Source: Nitrospinota bacterium (GTDB lineage: Bacteria; JADFOP01). Taken from it: DNA of 48,479 bases. Position 1 is the stretch's first letter, and every line of letters starts with the position of its first letter. The position numbers and the translations under genes are program-made. The DNA lies in assembly GCA_022562795.1 (NCBI GenBank), contig JADFOP010000012.1:1-48479 (forward strand). The letters are read 5' to 3'. The notes beneath the pieces were generated by a model that had not been told where the DNA came from, did not search any database, and was given only the letters and a program-made list of their open reading frames with translations. This document shows positions 32,953-41,401 of the stretch, one piece after another.

Positions 32953-34914
32953 ATGGGTGGCCCACCGGCGGAAAAGACCATCTACATCACGACCCCAATT
33001 TACTACGTCAACGATGTGCCCCACCTCGGCCACGCCTACACCACCCTGGCCGCCGACGTGCTGGCCCGCCACCACCGCCTCCGCGGCCGTGAGGTCTTCT
33101 TCCTGACAGGAACCGACGAGCATGGCCAAAAGGTGGAGCGCTCGGCCGCCGAGCAGGGGCTAAAGCCCATCGAGCTCGCCGACCGCACGGTGGAGCGCTT
33201 CAAAGCGGTCTGGGAGGCGCTGCACATTTCCAACGACGACTTCATCCGGACCACCGAGCCGCGCCACCACCGGGCCGTTGAAGAGATCTTCCGCCGCATC
33301 AACGAGGCGGGCGACATCTACATGGGTGAGTACGAGGGGCTATACTGTGTGCCGTGCGAGACGTTCTGGACGGACCTCCAGATGGGAGAGGAGGGTGGTT
33401 GCCCATCCTGCGGGCGACCGGTCGAAAGGCTTCGGGAGAAGTCCTACTTCTTCCGGATGAGCAGCTACGAGAAGCGGCTGCTTGAACACATCGAGACCCA
33501 CCCGGAGTTCATCCAGCCCGAATCTCGCCGCAACGAGGTCCTATCCTTCGTGCGCCAGGGCCTGAGAGACCTCTCCATCAGCCGGACCACCTTCGATTGG
33601 GGCGTCCCTGTGCCGACCGACCCCTCTCACGTCCTCTACGTCTGGTTCGACGCCCTCACAAATTATCTCACCGCTCCCGGTTTCGGAGACGATCCAGAGC
33701 GCTTTGAGCGTATCTGGCCTGCCGACATCCACCTCATCGGAAAGGACATCCTCCGCTTCCACGCAGTTTACTGGCCGACCTTCCTCATGGCGGCGGGCCT
33801 TCCCCTGCCCCGCACCGTTTACGGCCACGGCTGGTGGACCGTCGAAGGCCGGAAGATGTCCAAGAGCCTTAGGAACGTGGTCGATCCCCTCTGGCTCATC
33901 GAGACCTACGGGGTGGACGCCGTTCGCTACTTCCTTCTTAGGGAAGTCCCCTTCGGCGCCGACGGCGACTTCTCCCACGAGGCCTTCATAGGGAGGCTCA
34001 ACGCGGAGCTGGCCAACGACCTGGGCAACCTCCTGTCGCGAACCGTCGCGATGATCCAGAAGTACTGCGACGGCATCGTGCCCGAGCCCTCAGGCGAAAC
34101 CGGGCTGGAGGAGGCCCTACGGGAGCGCGCGGCCGAGGTGATGGCCGCCCAGGACGGCTTCATGGCGGAGTGCGCCTTCCAGAAGGCCCTGATCAACATC
34201 TTCGGGCTCGTTGGGGCTGTCAACAAGTACATCGACGAGACCGCCCCCTTCAAGCTCGCAAAACGCGAGGCCGACCGGCCTCGGCTCCGGACCGTCTTAT
34301 ACACTCTTGCCGAGGTATTAAGGCTCTTGGGCCTCCTTATCGAGCCTTACATGCCGACGACGGCCATGAAGATCGGCTGCCAGCTCGGAATCCCGGCCCT
34401 TGAAGCGGGCCACCCCTTTGCCGAGACCGCCCGCTGGGGCGGCACCGCGGCGGGCCAGACCACATTCGCGGGACCGAAGCTATTCCCACGGATCGAAGAG
34501 GAGCACGCCTTGGCCATCCAACGGGAGGTTGTCCGCCTTGCCGAAGCTGAAGAGGCCCCGCCCGAGGAGGAGAGGATACCAGTGGAAGAGATTACCATCG
34601 AAGAGTTCCAACGGATTACGCTGCGAACGGCCAGAATCATCTCGGCCGAGCCCGTCCCCAAAGCGAAGAAGCTCCTCAAACTCATAGTGGAGGTCGGCGG
34701 AGGCGAGGAGCGACAGCTCGTGGCCGGGATCGCCCAGGACTACACCCCCGAGGCCCTGGTGGGCAAATCGGTCGTCGTGCTCACCAACCTCAAGCCCGCC
34801 CGCATCATGGGGGTCGAGAGCCAGGGCATGGTGCTCGCCGGAGAGTCGCCGGAAGGCAAAGTGGTGCTGGCCACCTTCGACGAACCGCTGGAGCCGGGCT
34901 GCGTGGTCAAGTAG
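32953..34914 (+). CDS. metG: Methionyl-tRNA synthetase with C-terminal tRNA-binding domain
   Basis: 653 residues. Class I signatures H24-L-G-H27 (VPHLGHAYTT) and KMSKS at 301-305. Two CxxC pairs (C132/C135 and C150/C153) form the zinc knuckle. The anticodon-binding helical domain spans about 365-500. The last 105 residues (RTARIISAEPVPKAKKLLKL to the end) are an OB-fold tRNA-binding and dimerisation domain, ending cleanly at PGCVVK. It starts 10 bases after ricT. Complete and unremarkable. Confidence 0.97.
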   Translation: MGGPPAEKTIYITTPIYYVNDVPHLGHAYTTLAADVLARHHRLRGREVFFLTGTDEHGQKVERSAAEQGLKPIELADRTVERFKAVWEALHISNDDFIRTTEPRHHRAVEEIFRRINEAGDIYMGEYEGLYCVPCETFWTDLQMGEEGGCPSCGRPVERLREKSYFFRMSSYEKRLLEHIETHPEFIQPESRRNEVLSFVRQGLRDLSISRTTFDWGVPVPTDPSHVLYVWFDALTNYLTAPGFGDDPERFERIWPADIHLIGKDILRFHAVYWPTFLMAAGLPLPRTVYGHGWWTVEGRKMSKSLRNVVDPLWLIETYGVDAVRYFLLREVPFGADGDFSHEAFIGRLNAELANDLGNLLSRTVAMIQKYCDGIVPEPSGETGLEEALRERAAEVMAAQDGFMAECAFQKALINIFGLVGAVNKYIDETAPFKLAKREADRPRLRTVLYTLAEVLRLLGLLIEPYMPTTAMKIGCQLGIPALEAGHPFAETARWGGTAAGQTTFAGPKLFPRIEEEHALAIQREVVRLAEAEEAPPEEERIPVEEITIEEFQRITLRTARIISAEPVPKAKKLLKLIVEVGGGEERQLVAGIAQDYTPEALVGKSVVVLTNLKPARIMGVESQGMVLAGESPEGKVVLATFDEPLEPGCVVK

Positions 34915-34969
34915 CCCGGCGAAGCAGGCATCGACCCACCCGCTCCCTAAGCCCCGCGCTCATGAAATC

Positions 34970-36349
34970 ATGCTCATAGACACCCACGCCCACCTGGAGA
35001 TGGAAGAGTTCGACGAGGACCGCGACGAGGTCCTCCTCCGAGCCCGCAAGGCCGGAGTCTCGGCCATAATCACTATCGCTTCGACCTTTGAGAGCAACGA
35101 ACAGGCCAAGACCGTAGCGGAGGCCTACCCGGGCGTCTACCACACCGTGGGCGTCCACCCCCACGACGCCAAGCACCTAACCCCAGAGCGCCTAAAGGAG
35201 CTCTGCCTCCGGGCCCTGGGGGAGCGGGTCGTGGCCTGGGGGGAGATCGGTCTCGACTACTTCCGCGACCGCTCGCCCCGCGAGGCCCAGCGGGCGGCCT
35301 TCCGCGAGCAGCTAGACTGCGCTGCGCGACTGGGGCTTCCCGTGGTCATCCACAACCGCGACGCCCACGACGACACCCTCTCGGTGCTTGCCGAGCAGGG
35401 CCCCCGCGAATCGACCGGGGTCTTCCACTGCTTCAGCGGAGACTCCTCTTACGCCAACCGATGCCTGGAGCTTGGCTTTTATCTCTCGGTAGGAGGTCCC
35501 ATAACCTATCCGAAGAACGATAAATATCGCGAGCTTGTGGGAACGCTCCCCACCGACCGGTTGCTTGTCGAGACCGACTCTCCCTTCTTAACGCCCCAGG
35601 CCCACCGGGGCCGCCGCAACGAGCCCGCCTACGTGACCTTCGTTGCCGAGGAAGTGGCCGAGGCAACGGGGCTTACTGTGGAGGAGGTGGGTCGGATCAC
35701 CACGAAAAACGTCTGGCGCCTCTTCGGAATAGGCCTCCGGGATGCTCAGCCCAGGATAGTACGCCCCCTTCGGGACAGCCTATATGTCAACCTCACCCAT
35801 CGCTCCACCAACGCGACCACCTTCTGCAGCCGGACCTTCGACCCCGGCCTCAGGGGCCACGACCTGCAGTCGGAGCGCGATCCCACCGTGGGAGAGGTGC
35901 TCCAGGCCATAGAGCCTGGGCTTTCCGGAGCCCGAGAGGTGGTCTTGTGCGGCTGGGGCGAGCCGACCCTCAGGCTCGAAGAGCTCAAGGAGATTGCCCG
36001 CCGGCTGAAGGAGAGCGGGTGCCGGGTGCGCCTCACCACCAACGGCCATGGCTCGATCATCCACGGGCGCGACATCGCTGAGGAGCTCTCCGGCCTGGTG
36101 GACGCGTGCTCCGTAAGCCTCATCGCCCAGGACGCAGATACCTACGAGGCCCTATGCCGGCCCACCCACGGAAAGGTGGCCTACGAAGCGGTCAAGGGCT
36201 TTATCGCGCTGGCCAAGGCTGGCGGGATGGAGGTAGAGGCCACGGCGGTGGACGTCCCGTACTGGGTGGATTTGGCCGCCTGCCGGATAGTAGCCGAGGA
36301 GGAGCTCGGAGTTCCCTTTCGGGTGCGCCGCCCCAGCGAGATGGGCTGA
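34970..36349 (+). CDS. tatD: TatD DNase fused to a radical-SAM-like domain with lost cluster cysteines
   Basis: 459 residues in two parts. Residues 1-257 are a complete TatD metal-dependent DNase: DTHAHLEMEEFDEDR, TVGVHPHDAK, GEIGLDYFRD, HNRDAHDDT, FHCFSGD and ETDSPFLTP. Residues about 265-459 follow the TatD-linked radical SAM family (TIGR04038-type): SLYVNLTHR, VVLCGWGEPTLRLEELKEIA, RLTTNGHGSIIHG and DACSVSLIAQDADTYEAL. The cluster motif should be C-x3-C-x2-C, but here it is S279-x3-T283-x2-C286 (RSTNATTFC), so the 4Fe-4S cluster cannot form in the normal way. The codons are tcc, acc and tgc, so no single-base error explains both losses. No ribosome site is visible at the ATG. Confidence 0.88.
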   Translation: MLIDTHAHLEMEEFDEDRDEVLLRARKAGVSAIITIASTFESNEQAKTVAEAYPGVYHTVGVHPHDAKHLTPERLKELCLRALGERVVAWGEIGLDYFRDRSPREAQRAAFREQLDCAARLGLPVVIHNRDAHDDTLSVLAEQGPRESTGVFHCFSGDSSYANRCLELGFYLSVGGPITYPKNDKYRELVGTLPTDRLLVETDSPFLTPQAHRGRRNEPAYVTFVAEEVAEATGLTVEEVGRITTKNVWRLFGIGLRDAQPRIVRPLRDSLYVNLTHRSTNATTFCSRTFDPGLRGHDLQSERDPTVGEVLQAIEPGLSGAREVVLCGWGEPTLRLEELKEIARRLKESGCRVRLTTNGHGSIIHGRDIAEELSGLVDACSVSLIAQDADTYEALCRPTHGKVAYEAVKGFIALAKAGGMEVEATAVDVPYWVDLAACRIVAEEELGVPFRVRRPSEMG

Positions 36350-36516
36350 AGTGGTATCAGGAAAAGGAGGGAAGTCTCGTAAAGATTCCGTATCTACTGG
36401 ATTCTTCGTACCTTGAGGCAGTATTCTCCATTGCCGGGGATGAAGGCGGGGTATTGATTGGCGTCGCTTGAATATCCAGCCACGCTAGCCTCTGAGAGCG
36501 TCACTATGAAGCCTCA

Positions 36517-36858
36517 TCAGCCAAGGGCCGCCCCAATCACCTCCAGCACTTTTTCCTCTTCAAAGGGCTTGACTATGAAGTTTTTTGCCCCATTAAGGAG
36601 GGCTTCGGTTACTTTATCTTTCGTACCGGCCGAGCTGACCATTACTACCACGGCGGCCGGATCTATGGCCTTAATCTGCTTGAGGGCCTCGATGCCGTCC
36701 ATCTTGGGCATGACGATGTCGAGAGTCACGCAATCGGGTAGAAGCTCCTGGTATTTCTGTACCGCTTCTTCCCCGTCGATGGCTTGACCCACCACCTCGT
36801 AGTTTTCCTGCTCGACAATCCGTTTAATGTGTTCATTGAGAAACTTTGAATCGGCTGG
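36517..36858 (-). pseudogene. CheY-like response regulator lacking its N-terminus
   Basis: Receiver similarity starts at about 36858 (ADSKFLNEHIKRIVEQENYE) and continues VVGQAIDGEEAVQKY, CVTLDIVMPKMDG (phospho-acceptor Asp), VVMVSSAGTKDKV and NFIVKPFEEEKV. The first beta strand and one of the two pocket acids (normally V-x-D-D-S) are missing, and no start codon lies between an in-frame TAA upstream and the GTG at 36795, which would drop a further 20 residues. The 5' end overlaps the FapA-like fragment in another frame, consistent with a deletion junction. Phosphorylation would be impaired. Confidence 0.7.
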
Positions 36859-37234
36859 CCAGCGACAGGGCCGCCTCTGGAGTTAGGCTGACCCCTTGTT
36901 CCTCCAAGGCCTTTAGTATTCGAGACAACAATGCCTAGGGGGCTTCCTCATTATAGTCGTACAGGATCAGATGAGCTGCCATCTCGTCTAGGCTCACCTC
37001 CACCCTGAAGGGCTCAAGGGCCCCCTGGTGGATTAAGAGCGGCTTGCCTCTCTAGCGCTTGTAGGCCAGCTTGACCGCTCCATAATCGATGGAGGGAAGG
37101 CCGAGTCCCTTCAAATATTCTACAAGTTCCGGGTAAGCGATATCCGCCTCCCCCTCCATGGTAGGCTGTAGGGTGAGTGTCAGGCCCTCGGGGCTTTGAG
37201 CCAGTTTGACTGTAGAGTTCGATTTATCAGTCAA
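36833..37234 (-). pseudogene. FapA-like (DUF342) fragment with two in-frame amber codons
   Basis: A TTG at 37234 with AGGAGG 8 bases upstream opens a frame that reads to TAG at 37054-37052, then GKPLLIHQGALEPFRVEVSL and DEMAAHLILYDYNEEAP to a second TAG at 36937-36935, then ALLSRILKALEEQGVSLTPE and on to TGA at 36835-36833. No other stop occurs in this frame over 133 codons. The V-x-V-S-x-D-x-M-x-A-x-L pattern followed by I-x-x-x-L-x-x-x-G-V recalls the N-terminal domain of FapA/DUF342 proteins, which occur in flagellar and chemotaxis operons. The large beta-helix part is missing. It overlaps the end of the CheA-like gene by 8 bases. Confidence 0.5.
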
Positions 37235-38462
37235 GGTCCACACCTCCTGCGGCAACCGGCTCCAGTTGCTGGGCCTCCTTCATACTGGTCATGACATTGT
37301 TGAAAATGGGTCGGTCATCAATGGGCAAGGAAACCTTCCTGAAATTTATGACGTGGTCCCGAATCTGGCAGGCTACGCGGTCTAGGTCCCCTAGAGCGTT
37401 GAGAAGCTCATTATTTCCATTCGGCAGGAACTCCTTGCTCAACTCGGCGATGCGAGTGTGGACATTGACGCACTCTCCCATCAGGTTTAAGATCTGGTCG
37501 AGCTCCGCGGCCTCTAACCTAACGGAAGAGGCTGGCTGAGGCCGACGTTCCCTGGTCTGCTTCTCCAAGGCCTCAGATAGCTCATCGGGCGTTATCAAGC
37601 CCTCCCCGAGGAGAATCTGTCCCAGTTGCCTTTGTTGCCCGAGCGCCCGTTCCACCTCCATGATGGTGATCTTCCCATCATCCACTAAAATCTCGCCCAG
37701 GCGTCTTGAGCCTCTCATCTGCGCCTCAGCGTAAGTTCCCAGAGACCGCACGCCGATTGGGTGCCCGTTACACAGGGGCTTGAGTCCCCTCTCGAGGACC
37801 GCTGGGCCTTGATCGGAAGTAAACTCGAAAATCCAGGCCAAATGAAATTGCGACGGGTCAAGCTCCTCCAAGGTTGGGACCCGGGAGGTGTCGGTCACTA
37901 CGCCATCCACCTCCCCCAAGCGAGCCAGATCGAGGAAAACCTTTAAGGGCTCTACGCCCTCGTCCAAAATGGTGGGTTTAAACCTCAGCTCAACCTCGAA
38001 GGCCTCTGGGACGTTGAGAGATGAGGATTGTTGCCCCTGGAGAGCGGCTGATGCCGCCGTGCTGGTCGCCCTGGAGCTTAAAGCCCTTAGCGATGCAGCG
38101 ACTTCCTCCAGGCTCGTCGGCAAACTCTCGTCGGCAAGGTGCTCAGGGGAGCTAATGGGGAGTTTCAGCTCATCCACGGCTCTCAGGAGAATCGAGATTA
38201 GCTCCCTCTCCACCGCCAGCTCACCGGAGCGGACGCGGTTTAGGAGATCTTCAACAATCTGGGTGAATTGACGGATGACCTCCAAGCCCACGATGCCCGC
38301 TCCGCCCTTTATGGTATGAGCTGCCCTAAAGATTTTTTCCACCAGAGCGCTGTCGGTGGGGTCGATATGCAAAGCCAGCAGGTCGGCCTCCATTCCGGTC
38401 AACAACTCGGTGGCCTCTTCCACAAAAATCTGAACAAGGTCGTCTCTCTTGGAGTTGCTCAT
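37227..38462 (-). CDS. CheA-like protein: Hpt and dimerisation domains, no kinase domain
   Basis: 411 residues. The Hpt (P1) domain at about 1-105 carries the phospho-His in AAHTIKGGAGIVGL. A P2-like middle (EVELRFKPTILDEGVEPLKV, FHLAWIFEFTSDQG) and two repeats (RLGEILVDDGKITIMEVERA, then QLGQILLGEGLITPDELSEA) follow. The P3 dimerisation helices (AAELDQILNLMGECVNVHTR) are at about 325-375. Then the chain ends: the HATPase (P4) and CheW-like (P5) domains, normally 350 residues more, are absent. It cannot phosphorylate itself and would need another kinase. The start overlaps the STAS gene by 4 bases (ATGA), and the end overlaps the next ribosome site, so the short form may be established rather than a fresh truncation. 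Confidence 0.8.
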   Translation of the reverse strand: MSNSKRDDLVQIFVEEATELLTGMEADLLALHIDPTDSALVEKIFRAAHTIKGGAGIVGLEVIRQFTQIVEDLLNRVRSGELAVERELISILLRAVDELKLPISSPEHLADESLPTSLEEVAASLRALSSRATSTAASAALQGQQSSSLNVPEAFEVELRFKPTILDEGVEPLKVFLDLARLGEVDGVVTDTSRVPTLEELDPSQFHLAWIFEFTSDQGPAVLERGLKPLCNGHPIGVRSLGTYAEAQMRGSRRLGEILVDDGKITIMEVERALGQQRQLGQILLGEGLITPDELSEALEKQTRERRPQPASSVRLEAAELDQILNLMGECVNVHTRIAELSKEFLPNGNNELLNALGDLDRVACQIRDHVINFRKVSLPIDDRPIFNNVMTSMKEAQQLEPVAAGGVDLD

Positions 38463-38740
38463 AGACCGAAATCCCTATCTAGCTTGGTCAAGGCCAAAAC
38501 GTTAGATACATAGGGGCTTGGGTCAACGATACGAATCTCCTGGCCCCGACCCAAGACCGACTTCTTTGCCGCCACGAGGACCTGAAGGGCTGCACCGTCC
38601 AAATCCGTAACCTCGGAGGCGTCCAGCATTACCACCTCGTCTCCGTTATTCAGGGCATTAAGAATACGCTCTTGCAAGTTTGCCGCGCCGGCCCCTGTCT
38701 CTTCCCTCTTTAGTCTTACAATCGCAGAGGTTTTGGACAT
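38459..38740 (-). CDS. STAS-domain protein
   Basis: 93 residues, one STAS domain (anti-sigma-factor antagonist fold): LQERILNALNNGDEVVMLDA, then SEVTDLDGAALQVLVAAKKS and IRIVDPSPYVSNVLALTKLD. The serine that is phosphorylated in SpoIIAA (D-S-S-G) is replaced by Gly-Ala here (LDGAAL), so phospho-control is unlikely. Such STAS proteins occur at the head of che operons. The ATG has an AGGTAGGA site. It overlaps the CheA-like start. Confidence 0.82.
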   Translation of the reverse strand: MSKTSAIVRLKREETGAGAANLQERILNALNNGDEVVMLDASEVTDLDGAALQVLVAAKKSVLGRGQEIRIVDPSPYVSNVLALTKLDRDFGL

Positions 38741-38811
38741 GGGTCTTCCTACCTTGTGGTACTTATCGAATATGTGAGCGAAGGGTTAAAGGTCTCATTT
38801 TAGGGCCGATT

Positions 38812-39408
38812 TCATGAGGGAGCATGCTCCTGGAATTTTTGGCTTCGCAATTTCTGACAAGACGTCTGGAAGGCGTAGTGGATAATCCGCTCCCGGTCGG
38901 CCTCGCGGATATGGGTAAATCCGACAGCCACCTCCCAGTCGTTTGCTCTCCTGTCGATGCGAAGGATGCGACCTGCGCACTGTACGTTGGAAACCGAAGG
39001 CCCCGGAAGAATGAATTTAAGCTCCAACAGTGATGAGACCGAGGGAGCCTTGCCGCAGGAGAGCTTCAGGCCAGACCCACTTATGTCGATGAGCCTGGCT
39101 TTGAGACCGTTCCACTCCCCGCGGGGGGATGAGGCGAGGGTCTCTAGCACGAGGTCCAGCTTAAATAGGATCTCTCGGTAGATAGGCATGAGGCGCTCGG
39201 CCTCCCCAACAAAGGGGTCCGGATCCGAGGCGGGCCAAAAGTGGAAATCCGGAGACTGCGACACAGCGAAATCTGCCCGGCATCGGTTGCCCAATTGCTC
39301 GTGTTCCTCCTCGGTGATTAACCGATAAGAGAGAGGGAAGGAATCCTCGACCCTGAAATAATCTCGACGGTCGCGGGCTTCTCTGTCATTTGAGTTTTTC
39401 CCTTTAAT
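38812..39408 (-). CDS. PilZ-domain protein, ATT start or 5' frameshift
   Basis: The PilZ domain, a c-di-GMP receptor fold, shows as GLKARLIDISGSGLKLSC, LLELKFILPG, RILRIDRRANDWEVAVGFTH and ADRERIIHYAFQ. The conserved N-terminal block of this family (RRDYFRVEDSFPLSYRLITE) is in the same frame but upstream of the first ordinary start, a TTG at 39294. The open frame reaches back to a TGA just before 39408, where an ATT lies 7 bases after AAGGAG. So either translation begins at ATT (198 residues), or a base has been lost after the ATG at 39389, which in another frame begins MTEKP. The N-terminal RxxxR-like arginines (RDRRDYF) are included only in the long form. Confidence 0.7.
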   Translation of the reverse strand: MKGKNSNDREARDRRDYFRVEDSFPLSYRLITEEEHEQLGNRCRADFAVSQSPDFHFWPASDPDPFVGEAERLMPIYREILFKLDLVLETLASSPRGEWNGLKARLIDISGSGLKLSCGKAPSVSSLLELKFILPGPSVSNVQCAGRILRIDRRANDWEVAVGFTHIREADRERIIHYAFQTSCQKLRSQKFQEHAPS

Positions 39409-39581
39409 GTCGCTTCTCCTTCACAAACTAGTGGTTTGCTGAATAAGAAGATAAGCAAAATGGATGCCGTTAGGGACTAGCGGGCTCAGGGTAGACTACA
39501 TACCCATTTTTCAATATATTGAGGCTCCAACCACAGGCTAGAGCCCTCTTAACTTATCGGCTCCTTGACGGAGTGCCAAAC

Positions 39582-41171
39582 CTATGACGCCAAGGCCCGG
39601 CGTATGTCCTTCTGGGGATTTTGCCTCACGACGCTTTCAAAGGCTTCAACTACTAGTGGGTCGAATTCCTTTCCGGCGTTGAAGCGAAGGTGGGCCATGA
39701 CCTCCTCCGGAGGGAATGCGGGCCTGTAGCTCCGATCCGACGTCATCGCCTCGTAGACATCCGCTACGGCCGTAATGCGAGCAAATAAGGAGGTCTCCTC
39801 TCCAGTTAGACCATCGGGGTAGCCGCTTCCATCTATTCGCTCGTGGTGGTGGCGGATGACGGTCATTTCCATGGGAAAGAGGTTTAAAGGTTCCAAGAGC
39901 TTCTCACCAATGATGGTGTGAGTCTTAATGACCTCGTATTCCTCGTGGCTGAGGGGGCCCTTCTTCTGTAAAATGTCATCGCGGATGGCCACTTTGCCTA
40001 GGTCGTGGAAATAACACGAGAAGTTGAGCGCGTCCACTTCCTCCTGGGAACAGCCCATCACCAGGGCTATGGAGGAAGCGAACAAGCAAACCCCCTTGGA
40101 ATGGTCTTTAATGTAAGGGTCTTTATACTCCACTAGGTCCACCATACTTCGAAAGCTATTGACCAGGTTTTCGTAAATCTTCTCGTACAAAAGAGCGTTT
40201 TCCAAGCAAAGGGAGGCCTCCTCGGACAGGGCCACATAAGGGCCCATCTCCATTGCAGTCATTGTCCGTGGCCGGTGGAAGTGGAACACGTGTAAGGCCC
40301 CAAAAACGTGGCCCTTTATCCGCATTGGAACGGTTGTCAAATCCTTGGTAGAAAGTGGCCTCTTATGTTCCACCAAAGACGTTAAGTGGGAATTGAGCAT
40401 CGCCCTCACCTTGGGCGGGATGTGGGTTTCTCCTTCGGTATTCTTGGTCCCAGGCGAGGCGTGAACCTGCGGGCCCATACCCGCGAACCCCTTCGCCTCC
40501 TTGATGGTCCATGCCCCCGATTCGGAGTTCAAGACCGAGACCACCACTTGGCCTGTCGGACTCATTTCAGAAGCCGCTGATGCCAGATAAGCGTACAGGT
40601 CGTCGCTGTCAGCGTTTGACCTGTAGGTCTCCCGCAAGGCCGCAAGGTCCGTAAGTCGGTAGCCAGTCGAGAGGTGTGTCTCGTAGCCCTCAGCCTGCTC
40701 CGATAGGGTCTCCAGCATTATATCCATCCCGTAATTGGAGACCCTCTTGAGAATAATCTTCTCCACCAGAGAGCCTACCTCGTCCAACTTTAAAGGCTTT
40801 GATAAAAAGTCGGACGCCCCCAATCGGAGGGCATCAACGGCATACTCCACCGAAGAGTGAGCGGTGACGATGACTACGGGCAGGCTCGGGGCGACCCGCT
40901 TTATCTCCGAGACGAGCTCTAGGCCGCTCATGCCGGGCATTTGGATGTCGACAAAAGCCAGGTCGAACCCGTGGGGCTCCATTAGCTCTAAGGCTTCATC
41001 TGCAGAGCCAGCCCCCAAAACTTCATAGCCCATCTTTCCCAGAAACCTTTTGAAAATACTGATGAACTCATGTTCATCATCCACCACCAGAATTCTTCCA
41101 ATAATGGGTGGTGGAGAAATTCCCCCATATTCGGAAATTCCCGGAAAATTGTCGTTTCCAGAACCCCTCAT
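39582..41171 (-). CDS. Response regulator REC-GAF-HD-GYP (c-di-GMP phosphodiesterase type)
   Basis: 529 residues. REC at about 25-140 with the acidic pair D31/D32 (VVDDEHE) and phospho-acceptor D75 (AFVDIQMPGMSG); a GAF-like domain at about 180-335; HD-GYP at about 350-515 with FHDLGKVAI and HHERIDGSGYPDGLTGEE. HD-GYP enzymes hydrolyse c-di-GMP, and all metal and GYP residues seen are intact. The first 22 residues (MRGSGNDNFPGISEYGG) are not part of REC and their DNA resembles the short A/T-C/G repeats elsewhere in the window. The ATG overlaps the small upstream gene by 4 bases. A phosphodiesterase beside PilZ and flagellar genes suggests motility control. Confidence 0.92.
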   Translation of the reverse strand: MRGSGNDNFPGISEYGGISPPPIIGRILVVDDEHEFISIFKRFLGKMGYEVLGAGSADEALELMEPHGFDLAFVDIQMPGMSGLELVSEIKRVAPSLPVVIVTAHSSVEYAVDALRLGASDFLSKPLKLDEVGSLVEKIILKRVSNYGMDIMLETLSEQAEGYETHLSTGYRLTDLAALRETYRSNADSDDLYAYLASAASEMSPTGQVVVSVLNSESGAWTIKEAKGFAGMGPQVHASPGTKNTEGETHIPPKVRAMLNSHLTSLVEHKRPLSTKDLTTVPMRIKGHVFGALHVFHFHRPRTMTAMEMGPYVALSEEASLCLENALLYEKIYENLVNSFRSMVDLVEYKDPYIKDHSKGVCLFASSIALVMGCSQEEVDALNFSCYFHDLGKVAIRDDILQKKGPLSHEEYEVIKTHTIIGEKLLEPLNLFPMEMTVIRHHHERIDGSGYPDGLTGEETSLFARITAVADVYEAMTSDRSYRPAFPPEEVMAHLRFNAGKEFDPLVVEAFESVVRQNPQKDIRRALAS

Positions 41172-41386
41172 TGCCCTGCCCCATCATTGCCGCTTGTCAG
41201 CTCCTGGACAATTTGTCCAGCCACCGCCTTGGCAACAGCCCTTTTTCTCCCGTCCTCCGAGATGGTCACAACATCCGCTGGCAATTCCAAAGCCTTGGAT
41301 TTGTTCTTATTAGCGATTCCTACTGTGCTTAAGCGCTCGCTCCTAATTCGCAGCAAAGCCGCAACATTTTCTAAATGAGTAACCAT
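41168..41386 (-). CDS. Small protein of unknown function in the flagellar block
   Basis: 72 residues. The C-terminal half (ADVVTISEDGRKRAVAKAVA) has the V-x-I-S-x-x-G-R style seen in several small flagellar-cluster proteins, and an anti-sigma-28 (FlgM) relationship came to mind, but the FlgM helices are not convincing. ATG with AAAGG upstream. Its stop overlaps the HD-GYP start (ATGA), and it lies 15 bases after the flaG-like gene, so all three are probably co-transcribed. Confidence 0.6.
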   Translation of the reverse strand: MVTHLENVAALLRIRSERLSTVGIANKNKSKALELPADVVTISEDGRKRAVAKAVAGQIVQELTSGNDGAGQ

Positions 41387-41401
41387 CGATCAAACCTTTT
41401 T

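Noticed and set aside
22652-37054. General recoding of TAG as a sense codon
   Set aside because: Several intact genes (thiC, the secreted protein at 18685, pfk, ricT, metG) end at TAG exactly at the family C-terminus, so TAG works as a stop.
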